Origin: Microbacterium rhizosphaerae | GTDB taxonomy: Bacteria; Actinomycetota; Actinomycetes; Actinomycetales; Microbacteriaceae | Direction of reading: 5' to 3' | NCBI RefSeq assembly: GCF_034120055.1 | Contig: NZ_CP139368.1 | Coordinates: 2,480,001-2,544,000, forward strand | DNA length: 64,000 bases | In this document: positions 18,731 to 28,897 of the stretch, in pieces | Position numbering within the stretch: the first letter of the stretch is position 1 | How the letters are laid out: each line of letters starts with the position of its first letter | Notes under the pieces: generated by a model | What the model saw: only the letters and a program-made list of their open reading frames with translations | The model's database searches: none | Told to the model about the DNA's origin: nothing | Translations under genes and position numbers: made by a program

Positions 18731-20536
18731 TCAGTCCTCCATCTCGTTGAAAGCGGGCGAGTGGTCGAGCGCGTACTGGATGTAGCTGTTGCTGACGCCC
18801 TGCGGCACCATCGGCCACACCATGGCGTCGGCGCTCACGACGAAGTCGATGACGACCGGCCGGTCGTTCGTCTCGAGCGCGAGCTTGATCGCGGCATCCA
18901 CGTCCTCCTGCTTCTCGACGCGGATCGCGAGACAGCCGTACGCCTCGGCGAGCTTGACGAAATCGGGGATGCGGACGGTCCCGTGGCCCGTGTTGAGGTC
19001 GGTGTTCGAGTGGCGGCCGTCGTAGAACAGCGTCTGCCACTGACGCACCATGCCGAGGGACGAGTTGTTGATGATCGCGACCTTGATCGGGATGTCGTTG
19101 ATCGTGCAGGTGGCGAGCTCCTGATTGGTCATCTGGAAGCAGCCGTCGCCGTCGATCGCCCACACGACGCGGTCGGGCTCCGCGACCTTCGCGCCCATCG
19201 CCGCGGGCACGGCGTAGCCCATCGTGCCGGCTCCGCCGGAGTTGAGCCACGCGTTGGGACGCTCGTACGAGATGAACTGCGCAGCCCACATCTGGTGCTG
19301 TCCGACGCCGGCGGCATAGATGCCCTCGGGGCCGGTCAGCTCGCCGATGCGCTTGATCACGTACTGCGGCGACATCAGGCCGTCGCTGGGCTGCGTGTAT
19401 CCGAGCGGGAACTCGTCGCGCAGGCCCTCGAGGAACGACCACCACTCCGAGATGTCCGGAGCACCGCCGGCGACGACGCCGCGGAAGGCCGTCTCGAGAT
19501 CGATCAGCACGTCGCGCACGTCGCCCACGATCGGCACGTCCGCCGTGCGGATCTTCGAGATCTCGGCGGGATCGATGTCGACGTGCACGACCTGGGCATG
19601 GGGGGCGAACAGCGACGCCTTGCCGGTGACGCGGTCGTCGAACCGCGCGCCGAGCGCCACGATGAGGTCGGACTCCTGGAGCGCGAGCACGGCCGGCACC
19701 GTGCCGTGCATGCCGGGCATGCCCAGGTGCTGCGCGTGCGAGTCCGGGAAGGCGCCGCGGGCCATGAGCGTCGTCACGACCGGTGCCCCGGTCGTCTCGG
19801 CGAGGGCGAGGAGCTCCGCGGCCGCGCGTGCCCGCACGACGCCGCCGCCGACGTACAGCACGGGCTTCTTGGACTCGGCGAGCAGCTGCGCCGCCGCCTG
19901 GATCTGCTTGCCGTGCGCCTTCGTCACCGGGCGGTAGCCGGGCAGATCGACCTTCGGCGGCCAGATGAACGGGGCCTCGGCCTGCTGGGCATCCTTCGTG
20001 ATGTCCACGAGAACCGGGCCCGGGCGACCCGTCCCCGCGATCTCGAACGCCGCCGCGATCGCGCCCGGGATGTCCTCGGCGCGCTTGACCAGGAAGCTGT
20101 GCTTCGTGATCGGCATCGTGATGCCGACGATGTCGGCCTCCTGGAAGGCGTCCGTGCCCATGAGGGTCGAGAACACCTGGCCGGTGATGCAGACGATCGG
20201 CACCGAGTCCATGTAGGCGTCCGCGATCGCGGTCACGAGGTTCGTCGCGCCCGGTCCGGACGTCGCGATCGCGACGCCGGTCTTGCCGGAGGCGGAGGCG
20301 TACCCCTGCGCGGCGTGGCCGGCGCCCTGCTCGTGGCGCACGAGGATGTGGCGGACCGACTCCGCATCCATGAGCGGGTCGTAGACGGGCATGATCGCGC
20401 CGCCGGGCAGCCCGAAGACGTCGGTGACACCGAGGAGCTCCAGCGAGCGGACGACGGCCTCGGCGCCGGACAGCACCGGCGCGGTGGCAGGACGGGCGGG
20501 TGGCCGTGGAACGGCCGGGACGGTTTCTGCAGGCAT
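18731..20536 (-). CDS. ilvB: Acetolactate synthase large (catalytic) subunit
   Basis: A 601-residue ThDP- and FAD-dependent enzyme condensing pyruvate to 2-acetolactate. Seen: the catalytic glutamate region [32 protein letters not shown], the FAD region with [11 protein letters not shown], and the ThDP/Mg motif [18 protein letters not shown] followed by [13 protein letters not shown] Pro/Ala-rich N-terminal extension of about 25 residues precedes the enzyme. It lies 38 bases after ilvD and immediately before ilvN. Confidence 0.97.
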   Translation of the reverse strand: MPAETVPAVPRPPARPATAPVLSGAEAVVRSLELLGVTDVFGLPGGAIMPVYDPLMDAESVRHILVRHEQGAGHAAQGYASASGKTGVAIATSGPGATNLVTAIADAYMDSVPIVCITGQVFSTLMGTDAFQEADIVGITMPITKHSFLVKRAEDIPGAIAAAFEIAGTGRPGPVLVDITKDAQQAEAPFIWPPKVDLPGYRPVTKAHGKQIQAAAQLLAESKKPVLYVGGGVVRARAAAELLALAETTGAPVVTTLMARGAFPDSHAQHLGMPGMHGTVPAVLALQESDLIVALGARFDDRVTGKASLFAPHAQVVHVDIDPAEISKIRTADVPIVGDVRDVLIDLETAFRGVVAGGAPDISEWWSFLEGLRDEFPLGYTQPSDGLMSPQYVIKRIGELTGPEGIYAAGVGQHQMWAAQFISYERPNAWLNSGGAGTMGYAVPAAMGAKVAEPDRVVWAIDGDGCFQMTNQELATCTINDIPIKVAIINNSSLGMVRQWQTLFYDGRHSNTDLNTGHGTVRIPDFVKLAEAYGCLAIRVEKQEDVDAAIKLALETNDRPVVIDFVVSADAMVWPMVPQGVSNSYIQYALDHSPAFNEMED

Positions 20537-20574
20537 GCGGACGACCTTCGTGCGAGACGGATGGAGAGTGAGGC

Positions 20575-22281
20575 CTAGCCCGTGACCGCGCCTTCTGCAG
20601 CGGAACGCACGAGCTTCGAGTATTTGGCCAGGACGCCACGGGTATAGCGCGGAGGGAGGGGCTCCCAGCCCTCACGGCGGGAGCTCAGCTCTGCCTCATC
20701 GACGAGTAGGTCGAGAGTGCGAGCCGCGATATCGACCCGTATCAGATCACCATCGCGCACGAGAGCGACAGGACCAGCGTCCACCGCCTCGGGTGCTATG
20801 TGGCCGATGCACAGGCCGGTTGTGCCGCCGGAGAATCGACCGTCCGTCAAGAGTAGTACATCTTTGCCGAGGCCAGCGCCCTTGATGGCGGCCGTGATCG
20901 CGAGCATCTCGCGCATCCCGGGGCCGCCCTTGGGACCCTCGTAGCGGATGACCACGACGTCGCCGGCCGCGATCTCGCCGGCCTCGAGGGCGTCCATCGC
21001 GCCGCGCTCGCGCTCGAAGACGCGCGCCGGACCCTCGAAGACCGCGGCGTCGAAGCCGGCGGTCTTCACGACCGCGCCATCGGGTGCGAGCGACCCGCGC
21101 AGGATCGTCAGACCGCCGGTGGCGTGGATGGGGTTGTCGAAGGTGTGGATGACCTCGCCGTCGATGGGACCGGGGTTCAGCACTGCGAGGTTCTCGGCGA
21201 GCGTCTTGCCGGTGACCGTCAGCGCGTCGCCGTGCAGCAGGCCCTCCTCGAGCATCGCCTTCATGATGACGGGGATGCCGCCGTGACGGTCGACGTCGTT
21301 CATGACGTACTTGCCGAAGGGCTTCATGTCCGCGACGTGCGGCACCCTGTCGCCGATGCGGTTGAAGTCGTGCAGGCTCAGCTCGACCTCGGCCTCCTTC
21401 GCGATCGCGAGGAGGTGCAGGACGACGTTGGTCGAGCCGCCGAGCGCCATGGCCAGGGCGATGGCGTTCTCGAACGCCTCCGGAGTCAGGATGTCGCGCG
21501 TCGTGATCCCCTGGCGCAGCAGGTTCACGACGGCCTCGCCGGAGCGGTGCGCGAAGTAGTCGCGGCGGCGGTCCGCCGAAGGCGGCGCTGCCGAGCCCGG
21601 CAGCGAGAGGCCCAGCGCCTCGGCGACGGACGCCATCGTGTTGGCGGTGTACATGCCGCCGCAGGCGCCCTCGCCCGGTGCGAAGGAGCACTCGATGCGC
21701 TTGAGGTCCTCCTCGCTCATGCGTCCGGCCAGACACGCCCCGACGCCCTCGAACGAGTCGACGATCGTGATGTCCTTCTCGGTGCCGTCGGAGAGCTTCA
21801 CCCAGCCCGGGGCGATGGAGCCGGCGTACAGGAACACGCTCGACAGATCCAGACGCGCGCTGGCCATCAGCATCCCGGGAATCGACTTGTCGCATCCCGC
21901 GAGGAGCACGGTCCCGTCCAGGCGCTCCGCCATGACGACCGTCTCGACGGAGTCGGCGATGACCTCGCGCGAGACGAGCGAGAAGTGCATGCCCTCGTGG
22001 CCCATCGAGATGCCGTCGGAGACCGAGATGGTGCCGAACTGCAGCGGGTAGCCGCCGCCGGCGTGCACACCCTCCTTCGCGCCCTGCGCGAGCCGGTCGA
22101 GGCTCAGGTTGCACGGGGTGATCTCGTTCCAGCTGGACGCGATGCCGATCTGGGGCTTGTCCCAGTCCTCGTCGCCCATACCCACGCCGCGGAGCATTCC
22201 TCGCGAGGTCGTGGCCTCGATTCCGTGCGTGACGACGCGGCTGCGGGGTTTCATGTCGATGGAGTTGTCGGGCTGAGCCAT
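20575..22281 (-). CDS. ilvD: Dihydroxy-acid dehydratase
   Basis: A 568-residue iron-sulfur enzyme giving 2-oxo-isovalerate and 2-oxo-3-methylvalerate. Seen: cluster-ligand cysteines in [12 protein letters not shown] and [58 protein letters not shown] near the C-terminus. A 2Fe-2S or 4Fe-4S type cannot be settled. The ATG follows a -10-like TAGACT by six bases and sits directly beside a perfect dyad at 22282-22300, suggesting its own promoter despite the otsB gene ending immediately upstream. Confidence 0.96.
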   Translation of the reverse strand: MAQPDNSIDMKPRSRVVTHGIEATTSRGMLRGVGMGDEDWDKPQIGIASSWNEITPCNLSLDRLAQGAKEGVHAGGGYPLQFGTISVSDGISMGHEGMHFSLVSREVIADSVETVVMAERLDGTVLLAGCDKSIPGMLMASARLDLSSVFLYAGSIAPGWVKLSDGTEKDITIVDSFEGVGACLAGRMSEEDLKRIECSFAPGEGACGGMYTANTMASVAEALGLSLPGSAAPPSADRRRDYFAHRSGEAVVNLLRQGITTRDILTPEAFENAIALAMALGGSTNVVLHLLAIAKEAEVELSLHDFNRIGDRVPHVADMKPFGKYVMNDVDRHGGIPVIMKAMLEEGLLHGDALTVTGKTLAENLAVLNPGPIDGEVIHTFDNPIHATGGLTILRGSLAPDGAVVKTAGFDAAVFEGPARVFERERGAMDALEAGEIAAGDVVVIRYEGPKGGPGMREMLAITAAIKGAGLGKDVLLLTDGRFSGGTTGLCIGHIAPEAVDAGPVALVRDGDLIRVDIAARTLDLLVDEAELSSRREGWEPLPPRYTRGVLAKYSKLVRSAAEGAVTG

Positions 22282-22300
22282 GCGGGAAGTCTATTCCCGC
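22282..22300. promoter_or_regulatory. Perfect dyad abutting the ilvD start codon
   Basis: GCGGGAA-GTCTA-TTCCCGC is a seven-base-pair perfect inverted repeat placed immediately before the ilvD ATG. It covers the -10-like TAGACT (minus strand) and the otsB stop codon. It could be a repressor site for ilvD or an otsB-ilvD intergenic stem. Confidence 0.45.
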
Positions 22301-23076
22301 AGCGCGACACGACGATTCGCGAGACGGACCAGCAGGGCCGCCAGCGCCGGGATGTCCGGCACGCTCACGGCGGCCGCGGTGGGACGGTCGCCGACATGGA
22401 TGCCGAGGTCCTCCGGCCGCAGACTCTCGAGGGCGTCCTCGTCCGTGACGTCGTCGCCGGCGAAGACGACGGCGCTCGCACCGACGAGCTCCCGCAGCTG
22501 CGCCACGGCGCCGTCCTTGCCCTCGTGGCGGAACGAGAACTCGAGGATGTCGTGCCCCCTGCGGCGGCGCCACCGCGGCGCCGCGGCCATGACCATCGGC
22601 TCGACGATCTGCCGTGCCGCCTCAGCCGTCGCCGCGTCGGCGCGCCGGGTGTGCACGCCGAGCCCGAACGTCTTCGGCTCGATCCAGACGCCCGTCATAC
22701 GTGCCGTGGCGGCCTCGGCGCGCGCCTGCAGCTCGTCGCGCAGGGCGATGTCGGCGGGGTCGTCGGGCGTGGCCCTGCGGCCCTCCCCCGGCAGCCAGAC
22801 CTCGGCGCCGTGCGAGCCGGCCAGCAGCAGCGGCGAATCGTCGGCGTGCTCGGCGATGACGCGCAGATCGGGGATGCTGCGCCCCGAGACGAGCGCGACG
22901 GTCGTCGCGGGCGCCGCTGTCAGCGCCGACACCGCATCCCGAGCCGCGGGCAGCATCCGCGCCGCCATGGGGTCGTCGACGAGGGGCGAGAGCGTGCCGT
23001 CGAAATCCAGGGCGACGAGCAGCCGGTGCGTCACCGCGACCGCATCCAGCAGAGCGTCGACGTCGGCAGACGTCAT
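22291..23076 (-). CDS. otsB: Trehalose-6-phosphate phosphatase
   Basis: A 261-residue HAD-superfamily phosphatase that removes phosphate from trehalose-6-phosphate. Seen: the nucleophile motif ALDFDGTLSPLVDDP (first Asp nucleophile), VSGRSIPDL, AGSHGAEVWLPG and the motif IV region VFAGDDVTDEDAL. The ATG at 23076 overlaps the otsA stop by four bases (ATGA) and has GGGGAG six bases upstream, so it is preferred over the ATG at 23094. Confidence 0.95.
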   Translation of the reverse strand: MTSADVDALLDAVAVTHRLLVALDFDGTLSPLVDDPMAARMLPAARDAVSALTAAPATTVALVSGRSIPDLRVIAEHADDSPLLLAGSHGAEVWLPGEGRRATPDDPADIALRDELQARAEAATARMTGVWIEPKTFGLGVHTRRADAATAEAARQIVEPMVMAAAPRWRRRRGHDILEFSFRHEGKDGAVAQLRELVGASAVVFAGDDVTDEDALESLRPEDLGIHVGDRPTAAAVSVPDIPALAALLVRLANRRVALRE

Positions 23077-24485
23077 CCGCCGCTCCCCTGCCACCGCTTC
23101 GACGCGGCGAGCGTCGCGAGGAACGCGCGCGACCAGTCGGTGACGGTGTGCTCGCGCACCCGCCGGCGGAGGGCGCGCATCCGTCGCCCCTGCTCCGAGG
23201 GCGACATCTCGACGGCGGTCATGATCGCCTCTTTGACGCCGTCGATGTCGTGCGGGTTGATGCGGATGGCGCTGCCGAGCTCGTCGGCGGCGCCGGCGAA
23301 CTCGCTGAGGATCAGCACGCCGCGATTGTCGTTGCGCGTGGCCACATACTCCTTCGCGACGAGGTTCATGCCGTCCCGCAGCGCCGTGACGAGCATGACG
23401 TCTGCGGCGAGGAAGAGCGCGACCATCTCGTCGCGGGGATAGGCCTGATGCAGGTACCGGATCGCGGTGTGCCCCATGGTGTCGAAGTCGCCGTTGATGC
23501 GGCCGACATCCTGCTCGATCTCGTCGCGCAGCTGCATGTAGGCCTGGACGCGCTCACGGCTCGGGCTCGCGACCTGCACGAGAGTGACGTCCTCGACGGT
23601 CAGGCGTCCGTCCTCGAGCAGCTCGCCGTACGCCTTCAGCCGATGCCGGATGCCCTTCGTGTAGTCCAGGCGGTCGACGCCGAGGAGGATCTTGCGCGGG
23701 TTTCCGAGGCTCTCCCGGATCTCCGCGGCCCGTGCCCGCACCTCCGGCTTCTCCGCCAGATCGCTGTACGACTGCGCGTCGATCGAGATCGGAAACGCCT
23801 TGGCCAGGGCGACGCGCGTGGTGCCGTCCGGATTGGGCACGTGGATGCCGCTCGCCCGCGTGACGTACCGCAGTTGGCGCCGGACGGCACGGGCGAAATT
23901 GCCGGCGTCGGCGACGCGCTGGAAGCCGATCACGTCGGCGCCGAGGAGGCCCTCGAGCACCTGGCGGCGCCAGGGCAGCTGCGAGAAGAGCCCGTATGCC
24001 GGGAACGGAATGTGGTGGAAGTAGCCGATCGTCAGGTCGGGTCGCGCATTCCGCAGCATCCGCGGCACGAGCTGCAGCTGATAGTCCTGCACCCACACCG
24101 TCGCGCCCTCTGCGGCGACCTCGGCGGCGGCCTCCGCGAACCGGCGGTTGACGCGCACATACGCGTCCCACCAGACGCGGCGGTAGCGCGGAGCAGCGAT
24201 GACGTCGTGGTACAACGGCCAGAACGTGTCGTTCGACATGCCCTCGTAGTAGAGCTCGACCTCGTCTGCGGAGAGCGTGATCGGAACGAGCATCGTGCCC
24301 TCGAACTCGAACGGCTCGACCTCGATGCCGGCCTGCCCCGGCCAGCCGACCCACGCGCCCTGGGACTCGTGCATCACGGGCTCCATCGCGGTCACGAGAC
24401 CGCCGGGCGACCGGCGCCACCCCCCGTCCTCGTCGCGGTCCACTGGCAGCCTGTTGGCCACGATCACGAACTCCGCTCGATCCAC
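23073..24485 (-). CDS. otsA: Alpha,alpha-trehalose-phosphate synthase
   Basis: A 470-residue GT20 glycosyltransferase joining UDP-glucose and glucose-6-phosphate. Seen: FVIVANRLPVDRDEDGGWRRSPGG (acceptor loop, cited by NRLPVDR), VWVQDYQLQLVPRMLR, IGYFHHIPFPAYGLFSQLPW, GVDRLDYTKGIRHRL and DGMNLVAKEYVATR. It begins with GTG behind a GGGAGG site and is coupled to otsB. The product trehalose is a stress protectant and cell-envelope precursor in actinobacteria. Confidence 0.96.
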   Translation of the reverse strand: MDRAEFVIVANRLPVDRDEDGGWRRSPGGLVTAMEPVMHESQGAWVGWPGQAGIEVEPFEFEGTMLVPITLSADEVELYYEGMSNDTFWPLYHDVIAAPRYRRVWWDAYVRVNRRFAEAAAEVAAEGATVWVQDYQLQLVPRMLRNARPDLTIGYFHHIPFPAYGLFSQLPWRRQVLEGLLGADVIGFQRVADAGNFARAVRRQLRYVTRASGIHVPNPDGTTRVALAKAFPISIDAQSYSDLAEKPEVRARAAEIRESLGNPRKILLGVDRLDYTKGIRHRLKAYGELLEDGRLTVEDVTLVQVASPSRERVQAYMQLRDEIEQDVGRINGDFDTMGHTAIRYLHQAYPRDEMVALFLAADVMLVTALRDGMNLVAKEYVATRNDNRGVLILSEFAGAADELGSAIRINPHDIDGVKEAIMTAVEMSPSEQGRRMRALRRRVREHTVTDWSRAFLATLAASKRWQGSGG

Positions 24486-24541
24486 GGCGCCTCCCGTCCT
24501 CGGCTTGTCCCTACGCTAACAGGCGCCATAACCTTGCTCTC

Positions 24542-24751
24542 ATGCGCAGGTACATCTTCGGCACGGGCATCATCGGAGCGGTGACGACGGGGCTTGCGAT
24601 GCTGCGCGAGCTGCGTGAGGGCCAGCCGTTCACGTGGCGCACCGCGCTGATCTGGCTCAGCTGGGGCATCACGGTCGCGCTCGCCGTCGGCGCGATCGTC
24701 GACCGCCGCCGCGAGGTCGTGGCCGCCAAGATCGCACGCGGCGAGCGCTGA
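24542..24751 (+). CDS. Small hypothetical membrane protein
   Basis: A 69-residue protein with one or two hydrophobic segments (about residues 5-20 and 33-53, ALIWLSWGITVALAVGAIV) and a basic C-terminal tail (DRRREVVAAKIARGER). It is divergent from otsA, and its ATG lies seven bases after a -10-like TAACCT. No family recognised. Confidence 0.65.
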   Translation: MRRYIFGTGIIGAVTTGLAMLRELREGQPFTWRTALIWLSWGITVALAVGAIVDRRREVVAAKIARGER

Positions 24752-24782
24752 TCACACCGCGTTCGGGTCGTGTCGGTCGACC

Positions 24783-25217
24783 TCAGAGGTCGATCTCGTA
24801 GTGCACGAAGCCGGTGTCGTTCGCGACCACGTCGTACAGGCGCCGGGCCGTCGCGTTGGACTCCTGGGTGAGCCAGTAGACCTTCGCGCAGCCATGCTCC
24901 TTCGCCCACTCCACGACGTGCGCGATGAGCGCGCGTCCGGTGCCGCCCCCTCGCGTGCCGGGCGCGACGAAGAGGTCCTCGAGGTAGCAGTACGGCGAGA
25001 TCGCCCACGTCGACGGGTGCGGCAGCCAGTTCACGAAGCCGACGGCGCGTCCGTCGTCGCGTGCGATCGCCCCGTGCATCCCGTCACCGGCGACGAGGCG
25101 CGCGAACGTCGCCTCCGTCACCTCATCGGCGAGCTCGCTCTCGTAGAACGTCAGGTAGCCCTGCCACAGCGGCAGCCATTCGTCACGGTCGGCGGAGGTC
25201 AGCGGTGCGATCTGCAT
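24783..25217 (-). CDS. GNAT-family N-acetyltransferase
   Basis: A 144-residue acetyltransferase. The acetyl-CoA pyrophosphate loop is visible as RGGGTGRALIAHVVEWA (about residues 91-107), preceded by the strand LEDLFVAPGTRGG and followed by WLTQESNATARRLYDVV. Acetyl acceptors vary across the family and none can be assigned. It is monocistronic. Confidence 0.88.
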   Translation of the reverse strand: MQIAPLTSADRDEWLPLWQGYLTFYESELADEVTEATFARLVAGDGMHGAIARDDGRAVGFVNWLPHPSTWAISPYCYLEDLFVAPGTRGGGTGRALIAHVVEWAKEHGCAKVYWLTQESNATARRLYDVVANDTGFVHYEIDL

Positions 25218-25260
25218 GGCTCGACCGTACCGCCGGGCTCCCCTCCCGTGTCGGGGCGGC

Positions 25261-26445
25261 TCATCGGGTGAGGATGAGGGCGTCGCCCTGCCCGCCGCCG
25301 CCGCACAGCGCCACAGCGGCCGTCCCGCGTCCGCGGCGCACGAGCTCGTGCACCATGTGGACGACGAGACGGTTGCCGGAGGCGCCGATCGGGTGGCCGA
25401 TCGCGATGCCGCCGCCGTGGATGTTCACGATGTCGCTGGACAGGCCGAGCTCCCGCTGCGAGCGCGCGACGACGGCTCCGAACGCCTCGTTGATCTCGAC
25501 GACGTCGAGGTCCGCGGGAGTGATGCCCTGCTTCGCGCACGCCTTCTCGATTGCTCGAGCCGGCTGGGCGTGCAGGGAGTTGTCGGGGCCGGCGACCTGG
25601 CCGGAAGCGCCGACGACGGCGAGCACCTTCCATCCGTTCTCGTCCGCGTGCGAGCGCGAGGTCAGCACCACGGCCGATGCGCCGTCCGAGATCTGCGACG
25701 AATTGCCCGCGGTGATCGAGCCGCCCTCGGCGAAGGCCGGGCGCAGCTTCGACAGCGAGTCGACGGTCGTGTCGGGACGCACGCCCTCGTCGACGCTCAC
25801 CACGACCGGCTCCCCGCGGCGCTGCGGGATCTCGACCTCGACGATCTCGTCCGCGAAGACGCCGGCTTCCTGCGCCGCCGCGGCGCGCTGGTGCGACAGC
25901 GCAGCGACGGCGTCCTGGTCCTCGCGAGAGATCTCGTACTTCGGGTTCAGGCGCTCGGTCGAGGCGCCCATGCTCTGGCGGTCGTAGGCATCCGTGAGCC
26001 CGTCGTAGGCCATGTGGTCGAGTACCTCGACGGTGCCGTACGACCAGCCGTCGCGCGAGCCCATGAGCAGGTGCGGAGCGCGCGTCATCGACTCCATGCC
26101 GGCCGCGACGACGACGTTCGCGTCGCCGAGGCGGATCATGCGCGCCCCGTCGATGATCGCCGTCAGACCTGAGAGGCAGACCTTGTTGACGGATGCGGCG
26201 GGCACGTCCCATCCGATGCCCGCACCGATCGAGGCCTGGCGGGCGGGGTTCTGGCCTGCTCCGGCGGGCAGCACCTGGCCGACCAGCACCTGGTCGACGG
26301 CCTCGGCCGGGATGCCGCCCTGCGCGAGCGCCCCTTTGATGGCCGCGCTGCCGAGCTGCACGGCGGTGAGCGGGGCGAGCTGGCCCTTCAGCCGGCCCTG
26401 CGGCGTGCGCGCCGCTGCGACGATGACGACGTCGTCCATGTTCAT
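25261..26445 (-). CDS. Acetyl-CoA acetyltransferase (thiolase)
   Basis: A 394-residue thiolase. Seen: the nucleophilic cysteine at residue 90 in VNKVCLSGLTAI, ESMTRAPHLL, NEAFGAV, HPIGASGNR with the catalytic histidine, and the second active-site cysteine in ALCGGGGQGDA. It could cleave acetoacetyl-CoA or 3-oxoadipyl-CoA. It is downstream of a 3-oxoacid CoA-transferase pair and an IclR regulator, so it most likely finishes degradation of a 3-oxoacid to acetyl-CoA. Start at ATG 26445 with AGGAG nine bases upstream. Confidence 0.93.
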   Translation of the reverse strand: MNMDDVVIVAAARTPQGRLKGQLAPLTAVQLGSAAIKGALAQGGIPAEAVDQVLVGQVLPAGAGQNPARQASIGAGIGWDVPAASVNKVCLSGLTAIIDGARMIRLGDANVVVAAGMESMTRAPHLLMGSRDGWSYGTVEVLDHMAYDGLTDAYDRQSMGASTERLNPKYEISREDQDAVAALSHQRAAAAQEAGVFADEIVEVEIPQRRGEPVVVSVDEGVRPDTTVDSLSKLRPAFAEGGSITAGNSSQISDGASAVVLTSRSHADENGWKVLAVVGASGQVAGPDNSLHAQPARAIEKACAKQGITPADLDVVEINEAFGAVVARSQRELGLSSDIVNIHGGGIAIGHPIGASGNRLVVHMVHELVRRGRGTAAVALCGGGGQGDALILTR

Positions 26446-26522
26446 GATTCCATTCTCCTGCTGCGATTCGGGGGCGGCTCGGCGCGCTGTCTGCTCGCTG
26501 CGCCGGTTCGTCGTCTGCGCGC

Positions 26523-27176
26523 TCAGCCGCGCAAGGCGTCGGGAACCGCCAGCGGCGGCTCGGTCGCGGCCACGACCTCGTCGGCCGTGACGCCGGGAGC
26601 GAGCTCGACGAGCACGAGGCCGTCGGGCGTCACGTCGATGACGGCGAGGTCGGTGATGATCCGGTGGACGACGCCCCGCCCGGTGAGCGGGAGGGAGCAC
26701 GCATCCACGATCTTGGGGGTGCCGTCCTTCGCAACGTGCTCCATCAGCACGATGACGCGACCCGCGCCGTGGACGAGGTCCATCGCGCCGCCCGGGCCCT
26801 TGACCATCTTCCCCGGGATCATCCAGTTCGCCAGGTCTCCACCCGCCGACACCTGCATGGCGCCGAGGATCGCGGCATCGATCTTGCCGCCGCGGATCAT
26901 GCCGAAGCTGAGCGCCGAGTCGAAGAACGCCGATCCGGGCAGGGTCGTGACGGTCTCCTTGCCGGCGTTGATGAGGTCGGGGTCGACATGCGCCTCGTCC
27001 GGATAGGGCCCGACGCCCAGGATGCCGTTCTCCGACTGCAGGACGACCGTCACGCCGTCGGGGACGTAGTTGGGAACGAGCGTCGGCAGGCCGATGCCGA
27101 GGTTGACGTACGAGCCGTCGGAGAGCTCGCGCGCGGCGCGCGCGGCCATCTCGATGCGGGTGAGGGCCATGCTCAT
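26523..27176 (-). CDS. scoB: 3-oxoacid CoA-transferase subunit B
   Basis: A 217-residue family I CoA-transferase beta subunit. The catalytic glutamate is at about residue 49 in [14 protein letters not shown], with [16 protein letters not shown] before it and [26 protein letters not shown] after. Partner of subunit A, whose stop overlaps this start by four bases (ATGA). Substrate could be acetoacetate/succinyl-CoA or 3-oxoadipate (PcaJ-like); sequence alone does not separate these. Confidence 0.92.
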   Translation of the reverse strand: MSMALTRIEMAARAARELSDGSYVNLGIGLPTLVPNYVPDGVTVVLQSENGILGVGPYPDEAHVDPDLINAGKETVTTLPGSAFFDSALSFGMIRGGKIDAAILGAMQVSAGGDLANWMIPGKMVKGPGGAMDLVHGAGRVIVLMEHVAKDGTPKIVDACSLPLTGRGVVHRIITDLAVIDVTPDGLVLVELAPGVTADEVVAATEPPLAVPDALRG

Positions 27177-27952
27177 GCTCCTTCCGGCGCGGCCGCGACG
27201 GTGCGGCGCTCGATGCGCTTCTCGATGTCGGATCCGACTTCGACGATGCGGTGCACGTAGACGCCGGGGAGATGGATGCCGTCCGGGTCGAGCTCGCCGG
27301 GCTCGACGAGCCGCTCGACCTGGGCGATGCAGACGCGCCCGGCCATCGCCGCGAGCGGGTTGAAGTTGCGCGCGGCCTTGTTGAAGACGAGGTTCCCGTG
27401 GCGGTCGCCGGCCATCGCGTGGACGAGCGAGAAGTCGGTGGTGATCGCCTCTTCGAGCACGAAGTCCTTCTCTTCGCCACGGACGAGGAAGCTGCGCACG
27501 TCCTTGGAGGGCGAGGCGACGGCGATCGTCCCGTCCGGCGCGTAGCGGCGCGGCAGGCCGCCCTCGGCGACCTGCGTGCCGACCCCTGTCTGCGTGTAGA
27601 ACGCGGCGATGCCGGAGCCGCCGGCGCGCAGCTTCTCGGCGAGCGTGCCCTGGGGCGTCAGCTCGAGCTCGAGGTCGCCCTCCAGGAACTGCCGCTCGAA
27701 CTCCTTGTTCTCGCCGACGTACGACGACGTCATCTTGCGGATGCGCCCGGCGTTCAGAAGCACGCCGAGTCCCCAGTCGTCGACGCCGCAGTTGTTGCTG
27801 ACGACGCTGAGCCCCGTCGTCCCCTGCGCGAGCAGGGCCTCGATGAGGAGCATCGGATTGCCCGAGAGCCCGAAGCCGCCGACCGCGAGGCTCGCGTCGT
27901 CGGGAATGTCCGCGACTGCCTCCGCGGCACTCGCCACCTGCTTGTCGATCAT
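27173..27952 (-). CDS. scoA: 3-oxoacid CoA-transferase subunit A
   Basis: A 259-residue alpha subunit. Seen: the CoA-binding signature [61 protein letters not shown] and [13 protein letters not shown]. First gene of the scoA-scoB-thiolase operon. The ATG at 27952 has AAAGGAG upstream; the much longer open reading to 28225 would run through the IclR promoter and is not credible. Confidence 0.93.
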   Translation of the reverse strand: MIDKQVASAAEAVADIPDDASLAVGGFGLSGNPMLLIEALLAQGTTGLSVVSNNCGVDDWGLGVLLNAGRIRKMTSSYVGENKEFERQFLEGDLELELTPQGTLAEKLRAGGSGIAAFYTQTGVGTQVAEGGLPRRYAPDGTIAVASPSKDVRSFLVRGEEKDFVLEEAITTDFSLVHAMAGDRHGNLVFNKAARNFNPLAAMAGRVCIAQVERLVEPGELDPDGIHLPGVYVHRIVEVGSDIEKRIERRTVAAAPEGA

Positions 27953-28033
27953 CCTGCTCCTTTGCGCGGGCTCGCCGTGAGGAGCCCTGCAGACGATCCT
28001 CCCCCTCGCCCGATCGTCACGCCATGCGGATGC

Positions 28034-28077
28034 TTGCCATGTGGATGCCGTCGTCGATAATGTCCACATCGTGGACA
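28034..28077 (+). promoter_or_regulatory. IclR-gene promoter with overlapping palindromic operator
   Basis: TTGCCA (28034-28039), a 16-base spacer and GATAAT (28056-28061) form a good promoter. A perfect palindrome TGTCCAC-ATC-GTGGACA (28061-28077) overlaps the -10, the predicted transcription start and the GTG start codon at 28071. It is the likely site of autoregulation and perhaps control of the divergent scoAB-thiolase operon. Confidence 0.65.
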
Positions 28078-28856
28078 CGCAGCGAACGGTCCCCGGCGCG
28101 CAGTCCATCGCCCGGGCCGCATCCATCCTCCGCCTCGTCACCGCCGCCGGCGAGTCGGGCGTCACGACGGGCGAGCTGGCCGTGCGCTCCGAGCTGACCC
28201 GACCCACGGCGCACCGCCTGCTCACCGCGCTCCGGCGAGAGGGGCTCGTCGACCAGGACGAGCCCAGCGGGCGATGGATGCCGGGACCCGAGCTCTATCT
28301 CATGGGAACGGTCGCGGCATCCCGCTATGACATCACCGAGATCGCGCGCGACATCGTGCGCTCCCTCGCCGTGCGCACCGAGGAGAGCGCGTTCCTGTCG
28401 GTGCGACGCGGAGACGAGACGGTGTGCCTCATGCGCGAGGAGGGCAGCTTCCCGATCCGCTCCTTCGTGCTGGCGGAGGGCGTGCGGTTCCCGCTCGGCG
28501 TCGCGTCTGCGGGCCTGGCCATCCTGTCGTTCCTGCCCCCTCACGATGTGGACGCCTACTTCGAGCGGCATCCCGACCTTTCGACGCGCTGGGGCCCGGC
28601 GCACGCGGAGCGCCGGCTGCGCACCCGGCTGCGCGAGACGAAGGAGCGCGGATACGCGCTCAATCCGGGGCTGATCGTCGAGGGCTCCTACGGCCTCGGT
28701 GCGGCCGTCTTCACGCGGGAGGGCCACCCTCAGTGGGCGCTGAGCCTCACCGGCGTCGAGTTCCGCTTCGGCCCCGATCGGCTGCCCGAGCTCGGCCGCA
28801 CGCTGCTCGCACATGCGCACCAGCTGACGTCGCGCATCGCCTCGCGCGGCCACTGA
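28071..28856 (+). CDS. IclR-family transcriptional regulator
   Basis: About 261 residues. An N-terminal winged helix-turn-helix (SGVTTGELAVRSELTRPTAHRLLTALRREGL, about residues 27-58; core SELTRPTAHRLL) is followed by the IclR effector domain (FLSVRRGDETVCL, FPLGVASAGLAILSFLP, GYALNPGLIVEGSYGLGAAVF). It probably controls the divergent CoA-transferase/thiolase genes, as PcaR-type regulators do. GTG 28071 is preferred because it lies about ten bases from the -10, as expected for a leaderless start; the in-frame start at 28041 lies inside the promoter. Confidence 0.9.
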   Translation: MDTQRTVPGAQSIARAASILRLVTAAGESGVTTGELAVRSELTRPTAHRLLTALRREGLVDQDEPSGRWMPGPELYLMGTVAASRYDITEIARDIVRSLAVRTEESAFLSVRRGDETVCLMREEGSFPIRSFVLAEGVRFPLGVASAGLAILSFLPPHDVDAYFERHPDLSTRWGPAHAERRLRTRLRETKERGYALNPGLIVEGSYGLGAAVFTREGHPQWALSLTGVEFRFGPDRLPELGRTLLAHAHQLTSRIASRGH

Positions 28857-28860
28857 CCTC

Positions 28861-28897
28861 TTGTCAGATACATACCATCGGTATATACTTTTGGTAT
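28861..28897 (+). promoter_or_regulatory. marR promoter with two tandem 13-bp dyads
   Basis: TTGTCA (28861-28866), a 17-base spacer and TATACT (28884-28889) form a near-consensus promoter, and the predicted start coincides with the ATG at 28896. Two adjacent dyads, ATACC-ATC-GGTAT (28872-28884) and ATACT-TTT-GGTAT (28885-28897), cover the -10 and start. They are the expected binding sites of the encoded MarR protein. Confidence 0.7.
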
